Shown here piece after piece: positions 59,838-64,000 of a stretch of DNA of 64,000 nucleotides. Position 1 is the stretch's first letter. The number at the start of each line of letters is the position of its first letter. Made by a program: the position numbers and the translations under genes. The notes under the pieces were generated by a model. The model had not been told where the DNA came from. It saw nothing but the letters and a program-made list of their open reading frames with translations, and did no database searches. Location: the NCBI RefSeq assembly GCF_000424385.1, contig NZ_AUJU01000001.1:248001-312000 (forward strand), given 5' to 3'. Origin of the DNA: Butyrivibrio sp. LC3010. Its GTDB lineage: Bacteria; Bacillota; Clostridia; Lachnospirales; Lachnospiraceae.

Positions 59838-60602
59838 ATGAGTGAATTAGAAAAAATCTCTTTTGAAGAAGAATCAGAGGAGATCAAGGATAAAGTAATA
59901 TCATATTGGACAAAAAGGTCTGAGAGCTTTTCGGAGCAGAGGCATGACGAGATCCACAGCTATAAGAGGCAGCTCTGGCAGGCGGAGTTTTTGAGATACT
60001 TTTCTAAAGAGGACAAGCTTTCTGTCTTGGATGTGGGTTGCGGAACAGGATATTTTGAAATGGTTCTGTCTGATTTTGCCTGCCAGGTGACAGGGATTGA
60101 CCTTACTCCGGACATGATAGAACGGGGCAGGGATCTTTTGAAAAGGCATGACTCTAGCGCTAAACTCATGGTCATGGACGCGGAACACCCTGATTTTCCG
60201 GATGAGAGCTTTGACGTAGTAGTCAGCAGGAATCTCACCTGGACTCTGCCACATCCGATAGAAGCTTATAAGGAATGGCAGAGGGTTCTAAAGCCCGGGG
60301 GAATTTTGCTGATTTATGACGCGGAATATGCCAAGGGGTTCCATCATTACAATCAGGAGGATAACCTGGCCCACAAAAAGGTCAGCGAATCAATGGACAG
60401 AGAGTGCCATGAGATCTATCACATGCTCACTATCAGTTCACTGGACAGACCACAGTGGGATAAGGAAGTTCTTGCAGGGCTTGGTTTCGAGAATATAGAA
60501 ACTGACCTTGGCGCAGGGGACAGGCTCTACGGCGAGAAGGATGAGTTCTATATGCCGGATCGGATGTTCCTTATAAAGGCACAGAAGTCTGGGGAGAATT
60601 GA
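59838..60602 (+). CDS. Class I SAM-dependent methyltransferase
   Basis: A 254-aa enzyme. Motif I VLDVGCGTGYFEMVL is near residues 58-72, the acidic residue ending strand 2 is in VTGIDLTPDMI, and motif IV-like FDVVVSRNLTWTLPHP is near 118-133. Its start at 59838 lies after the terminator; the upstream in-frame stretch overlaps it and is not used. The substrate is unknown. Methyltransferases of this kind accompany Nik-type transporters in some clostridia, so modification of a transported metallophore or cofactor is a guess. Confidence 0.88.
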   Translation: MSELEKISFEEESEEIKDKVISYWTKRSESFSEQRHDEIHSYKRQLWQAEFLRYFSKEDKLSVLDVGCGTGYFEMVLSDFACQVTGIDLTPDMIERGRDLLKRHDSSAKLMVMDAEHPDFPDESFDVVVSRNLTWTLPHPIEAYKEWQRVLKPGGILLIYDAEYAKGFHHYNQEDNLAHKKVSESMDRECHEIYHMLTISSLDRPQWDKEVLAGLGFENIETDLGAGDRLYGEKDEFYMPDRMFLIKAQKSGEN

Positions 60603-60658
60603 TATTGCCTGTGCTAAATGGCATGGATGAATATTAAAATCGGAAGAGGTATATAGAT

Positions 60659-61399
60659 ATGAGACGCGGAATAGATACAACAGATATGATGGTATACGGG
60701 CATGAGGCCTGGATCGTAACAGATAAATCAGTATATGAGCTGGGAGAAGAAGTCTGCGGAATAATGAGGTGGGGCCACAATATGAGACCTGACGGGTTCT
60801 TCCGCCTTGATGAGATAAGGGCCTTTGCCACAGATGAAAAGGGCAACAGGATTGCTATCACCCCTGTAAAGGGCCCGGTTGATGAGCAGGGAGATTACTA
60901 TGAGCTTCGTTTTACTCCCACATCTACGGGGATTTATACTCTGATGTGCATCTACGACAACAACTATGTAAGGAATGAGAAGGACGAGTATTTTGAAGGC
61001 GACAGGCGAACATACCCTGACATCCTTGAAGCCAAGAACTATCCACAGATTTACGAGACCTGCATCACTGTAGGAGAGAAGAGCGGCACAATAGATTTCA
61101 TCCACGAGTCCAGAGTGAGCTTCATTCCTGACCCCTGGGAGAGCGACACAGATGTGCTTCATCTCACACTGATCTTTGACAAGTTCCCTGTTAAGAGTGC
61201 TTCCTGCATCGTAGTCCACTACGATGGAAAAGAGTATTTTGAAAGATTTTTGAATACTGATGAGAATGGAAAGATCTTCTTTAACGTTGAGAAAAAGGGA
61301 ATCTACATGGCAGTAACAAGAAAAGATCTTGATGAAGGTATCGAAGGTATTTACGAGGGCAAGGGAGTTGCCTCAACCTTCACTTATGTAAAAAGGTAA
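60659..61399 (+). CDS. DUF4198-like protein, 246 aa
   Basis: The N-terminal part (VYGHEAWIVTDKSVYELGEE, MRWGHNMRPDGFF) has the His-containing pattern of DUF4198 (NikK-like), a family tied to nickel/cobalt uptake; the protein is otherwise beta-rich, with two similar halves ending in IYTLMCIYDN and IYMAVTRKD. No signal peptide is seen, unlike many DUF4198 proteins, so it would be cytoplasmic. GGAAGAGG precedes the ATG. It ends at a bidirectional terminator. Confidence 0.7.
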   Translation: MRRGIDTTDMMVYGHEAWIVTDKSVYELGEEVCGIMRWGHNMRPDGFFRLDEIRAFATDEKGNRIAITPVKGPVDEQGDYYELRFTPTSTGIYTLMCIYDNNYVRNEKDEYFEGDRRTYPDILEAKNYPQIYETCITVGEKSGTIDFIHESRVSFIPDPWESDTDVLHLTLIFDKFPVKSASCIVVHYDGKEYFERFLNTDENGKIFFNVEKKGIYMAVTRKDLDEGIEGIYEGKGVASTFTYVKR

Positions 61400-61405
61400 A
61401 AATCT

Positions 61406-61434
61406 AAAAGGATGCAGTCAGCCTGCATCCTTTT
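61406..61434. terminator. Bidirectional terminator between convergent genes
   Basis: AAAAGGATGCAG (61406-61417) and CTGCATCCTTTT (61423-61434) form a perfect 12-bp stem with a five-base loop. It serves the DUF4198 gene on the plus strand and the deacylase on the minus strand; the stop codon of the latter (61418-61420) lies in the loop. Confidence 0.85.
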
Positions 61435-62371
61435 GTATTACACCGTATGTTACCATCGGACCATCCTTGATGATGCTTAAGGATGCTGTCTGATAGGTAA
61501 GAACACCGTCGTTTTCCGCGATGGCAGTGTGGATCGTCTTTCCAAAATAGTCCCGGATTTCTCCGAGCTTTTCTCCCTTTTTAAACTTATCGCCAACTTT
61601 TTTGTAAGGATACCAGCAGCCGGTACATGGGGCGATGTCGCTTAATTCCCGAAGCTCTGTCTTTGGGTATGTCTTATATTCTCCTTCAAGTAATCCTAAG
61701 CATCTCAGAATATTGTAAACATCCTCTTTGTCGGCCTGGACTTCTTCGGGAGGGCAAAGACTGAGCTGCCCACGCTCTATAAGCACGCTGGGGATTCCTG
61801 CCATGGAAGCCAGGTTGTAGGCACCACCGGTAGTACAGGTGGATCTTACATAGTAGGAAGTGTTGATACAGTCTATCATCTCTTTTGACACTTTATGTGC
61901 AGGAGCTTCTCCGACATAGTATGCGTAGGGGATGAGAGCCTCGTATCCGTCTCCGCTGTGGAGGTCAATGTAGGCATCCACATTCTTGATAAAAGTCTCA
62001 AACAGAAGATGAGCAAGGCGATCTGCTTCAGTACCTTCCTTGTCTCCCGGGAAAACCCTGTTCAGGTTCTTGCCATCTTCAAATACTAAAGACATGGTTC
62101 TGTTCTCGAACCCGGACCTGTTGGCCAGGGGGATTATGATCACATTGCCGGTAAGGTCAGCAGGAGCTATCTCATTGGAGAGCTCTATGGCTGCCTGTAT
62201 CCCTACGTATTCAGCATTGTGTATCCCGGCGGTAATAAGGACCGTCTTACCCGGTTTTTCACCGCAGATTATGACGTGGGGGATATGTATCTCTGTCCCG
62301 ACAACGTGAATGTGGTCCTTTATGGTTTTGCCCGGCTCAAGAGTATGGCCGGCGATGGTAATGTTATTCAT
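61418..62371 (-). CDS. Succinylglutamate desuccinylase/aspartoacylase family deacylase
   Basis: A 317-aa zinc amidohydrolase of the M14-like family. Zinc ligands are in GIHNAEYVG (H and E, near residues 48-53) and DLHSGDGYE (H, near 134); the catalytic Glu is likely in VLIERG near 201. The C-terminal strand domain (CTGCWYPYKKVGDKFKKGEK) is the usual beta barrel. It removes acyl groups from N-acyl amino acids or similar amides. The ATG at 62371 follows AGAGGTATC; longer in-frame starts are less likely. Confidence 0.9.
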   Translation of the reverse strand: MNNITIAGHTLEPGKTIKDHIHVVGTEIHIPHVIICGEKPGKTVLITAGIHNAEYVGIQAAIELSNEIAPADLTGNVIIIPLANRSGFENRTMSLVFEDGKNLNRVFPGDKEGTEADRLAHLLFETFIKNVDAYIDLHSGDGYEALIPYAYYVGEAPAHKVSKEMIDCINTSYYVRSTCTTGGAYNLASMAGIPSVLIERGQLSLCPPEEVQADKEDVYNILRCLGLLEGEYKTYPKTELRELSDIAPCTGCWYPYKKVGDKFKKGEKLGEIRDYFGKTIHTAIAENDGVLTYQTASLSIIKDGPMVTYGVIQKDAG

Positions 62372-62457
62372 GCTGATACCTCTTTTCATTGGCAAGGTTA
62401 GCATGACAAAGACCTCTTCACAAGCCCCTAGGGGGGATATTTGAGTGCGGAAACTAT

Positions 62458-62988
62458 TTATGGCAGCCTGTTCATGTTGTTCTCAAAGAAATCCACACAG
62501 ATATCAGCCATTTGTTTTTCATCCTCCTTCATCCCATCCCTGAACCAGCTGATTAGTATTTGGAAAAATGCAGCTTCGGAGGCGATTCTGATATAATTGA
62601 TCTCCGTATCCGCTGTAGGATAAAGAAGCTTTGAAATTGATTTGCCGGAAAAAAGCTCACTCTGCAGGATTCCGGCCTGGTCAAACAGGGCGAGTATATC
62701 CTTATCCTCGCGGACAGTACGGAATACATCTTCAAACCACTGGTGTGGGTTCGCATGCAATTCCGGTTTTGAACTAATGTCTGCTATGCGCCTTATCATT
62801 TTATCGCCAAGCTCATGTAAAATATCTTGTTTATCAGTATAGTTGCGATAGAATGCCGTTCTGGATACTCCGGCACGGCGCACGATATCACTGACTGTAA
62901 TCTTTTCGTACGGATGCTCACTCATGAGATGCATAAGTGAAAGCTGCAGACACTCTCTTGTCAGCTGATTGGACTCTTTGTTATTCAT
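62458..62988 (-). CDS. TetR-family transcriptional regulator
   Basis: A 176-aa protein taken from ATG 62988; in-frame starts exist upstream (for example 63012), and none has a strong site. The helix-turn-helix is ITVSDIVRRAGVSRTAFYRN near residues 28-47, followed by a ligand-binding helical domain. It is divergent from the radical SAM gene, and GTTACA/TGTAAC inverted repeats lie between them, so it probably represses that gene and itself. Confidence 0.85.
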   Translation of the reverse strand: MNNKESNQLTRECLQLSLMHLMSEHPYEKITVSDIVRRAGVSRTAFYRNYTDKQDILHELGDKMIRRIADISSKPELHANPHQWFEDVFRTVREDKDILALFDQAGILQSELFSGKSISKLLYPTADTEINYIRIASEAAFFQILISWFRDGMKEDEKQMADICVDFFENNMNRLP

Positions 62989-63057
62989 TCTCAGAACTTC
63001 TTTTTTCTGCATTTCTGTTAATAAATCTTTTGAATTTTTCACTTTTCCCCCTTTGAC

Positions 63058-63163
63058 GTTACAAAAAAAACAAGTATGTAACATCATTTCACGTAAACGT
63101 ATTATTGTAATGTCCGATGCTATGGGCATTGTAGCTTTTATACTGTGGTGTTACACTTGTAAC
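63058..63163. promoter_or_regulatory. Two GTTACA/TGTAAC inverted repeats, likely TetR operators
   Basis: GTTACA (63058-63063) and TGTAAC (63077-63082) are 13 bases apart; GTTACACTTGTAAC at 63150-63163 has the same half-sites two bases apart. The second site lies just after a TATACT -10-like box (63139-63144), over the expected start of the radical SAM transcript. Confidence 0.6.
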
Positions 63164-63204
63164 AACAGAACAATTATAACATCACATGAGGAGGTATAAC
63201 AAGT

Positions 63205-64000
63205 ATGGAATTGGCAAAAAACATTTCTCACAAAGTACAAAGGCAGGCGTTCAGTATGCTTATAGACAAGTTTCTTGCAAACCTCGATAAATCAGAGAAC
63301 AGAACAGCAACTTATCTAAAACTGGTAGATCAGGCAGAAAAATTCTGGGGAAAAGATGGAGCCAGGAAAGAAAGCCTTGATAAGGTAAGGAATGCATTTA
63401 AGAATCCTGATAACAGATGGGTGAAATTCCTGAACCAAGTAATAGATGAGACAGATCCTCATGTTGCAAAGATGATGATGCTCAATCTCGGCTATGAGGC
63501 ATTTTTCAGAGGTACAAAAATGATCAGAGCGAATAGGGAAAAGTACGGATGTAATATCCCCTGGCTTATTCTCTTTGACCCTACAAGTGCTTGTAACATG
63601 CACTGTGCCGGATGTTGGTCAGGTACTTATGGCCCTAAGCACAATCTGTCTTTTGAAGATATGGACAAGATCGTTACTCAGGGAAAAGAGTTGGGAATAT
63701 ATCTTTACATGATGACAGGAGGAGAGCCTCTTGTAAGGAAGAAAGATATATTGAAACTGGCTGAAAAGCACAATGATGTTGAGTTTTCTATCTATACCAA
63801 CTCAACACTTGTTGACGAGGATTTCTGTAAAGAAGTTGTAAGACTTGGAAATCTCACATTCCAGCTTTCTATTGAGGGAACTCCTGAGACTAATGACGCA
63901 AGGCGTGGTCTGGGACATTATGATGCTGTAATGAATGCCATGGATCTGTTCAAGAAGTATGGAATTGTCTATGGAACTTCTATCTGCTACACAAGACAGA
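63205..64000 (+). CDS. Radical SAM protein (3'-truncated by window)
   Basis: The first 265 residues are visible. The [4Fe-4S] motif CNMHCAGC has cysteines at 130, 134 and 137, followed by MMTGGEPLVRKKDI, the usual GGEP strand. An N-terminal helical domain of about 110 residues precedes it. It reductively cleaves SAM; the substrate is unknown. GAGGAGG lies 11 bases before the ATG. TetR control is likely from the shared operator region. The gene continues beyond base 64000. Confidence 0.88.
   Translation, partial: MELAKNISHKVQRQAFSMLIDKFLANLDKSENRTATYLKLVDQAEKFWGKDGARKESLDKVRNAFKNPDNRWVKFLNQVIDETDPHVAKMMMLNLGYEAFFRGTKMIRANREKYGCNIPWLILFDPTSACNMHCAGCWSGTYGPKHNLSFEDMDKIVTQGKELGIYLYMMTGGEPLVRKKDILKLAEKHNDVEFSIYTNSTLVDEDFCKEVVRLGNLTFQLSIEGTPETNDARRGLGHYDAVMNAMDLFKKYGIVYGTSICYTRQ

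Noticed and set aside
63058-63204. Riboswitch before the radical SAM gene
   Set aside because: The inverted repeats are short, DNA-operator-like and partly upstream of the predicted transcription start; no larger RNA fold is evident.

Overview
This window looks like a Lachnospiraceae-type chromosome (Butyrivibrio or a relative). The basis is moderate GC, Firmicutes-style AGGAGG ribosome-binding sites, a Tn1549/CTn-like conjugative element of the PcfB/VirD4-CD1115/Maff2/CD1108 type, and the makeup of the flanking genes. The genus is an inference; there is no rRNA or housekeeping marker in the window.

Layout. (1) 1-17,800: conjugation core of an integrative and conjugative element (ICE). It holds the C-terminus of a replication initiator (DUF6017), PcfB, VirD4 coupling protein, Maff2 pilin-like protein, a toxin-antitoxin-like pair under a 28-bp palindromic operator, VirB6/TrbL, PrgI, VirB4, an NlpC/P60 hydrolase, DUF4315, DUF4366, ArdC-like antirestriction protein, topoisomerase III, MobC, relaxase and a structured region that may be oriT. 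(2) 17,878-37,676: one long same-strand operon, promoter to terminator. It encodes an XRE regulator, a SNF2-like helicase with a PLD-like N-terminus, DUF4391, type III Mod, an unknown small protein, type III Res, a YdbC/PC4 protein, a UvrD helicase, an AddB-like Fe-S protein, a 61-aa protein, a second UvrD-like helicase, a helical 438-aa protein and a TelA-family protein. This is the best candidate for an undescribed system: a type III restriction-modification core apparently extended by an AddAB-like DNA-processing module and a TelA module. (3) 37,703-43,981: accessory cargo, namely rhomboid protease, secreted or membrane-tethered nuclease, a possible HEPN protein, flavodoxin, PNPOx-like and YjbR-like proteins, and a DUF1016/YhcG nuclease. 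(4) 44,100-48,885: ICE control and recombination, with an XRE protein and an S24 self-cleaving repressor on the minus strand, then small regulators, a sigma-like protein, a DUF6462 protein, a ribbon-helix-helix protein and a tyrosine integrase that marks the right end. (5) 49,374-53,983: a second, divergent replication/partition head (two DUF6462 proteins, ParA, ParB, two replication initiators) without a conjugation module, read as the remnant of another element. (6) 54,160-64,000: chromosomal genes. These are a decayed XRE gene, a Dpp/Nik-type ABC transporter operon with a SAM methyltransferase and a DUF4198 protein (possibly metal or metallophore uptake), an aspartoacylase-family deacylase, and a TetR regulator divergent from a radical SAM gene cut by the window edge.

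How it works together (inference): an S24 repressor keeps the ICE quiet until DNA damage; Int with small DUF6462/RHH proteins excises it; RepA/ParAB and TopB maintain and process the circle; MobC/relaxase/VirD4/VirB4/VirB6 transfer it; ArdC protects entering DNA from the recipient's restriction. The large operon would act as anti-phage cargo that benefits the host and thereby the element.
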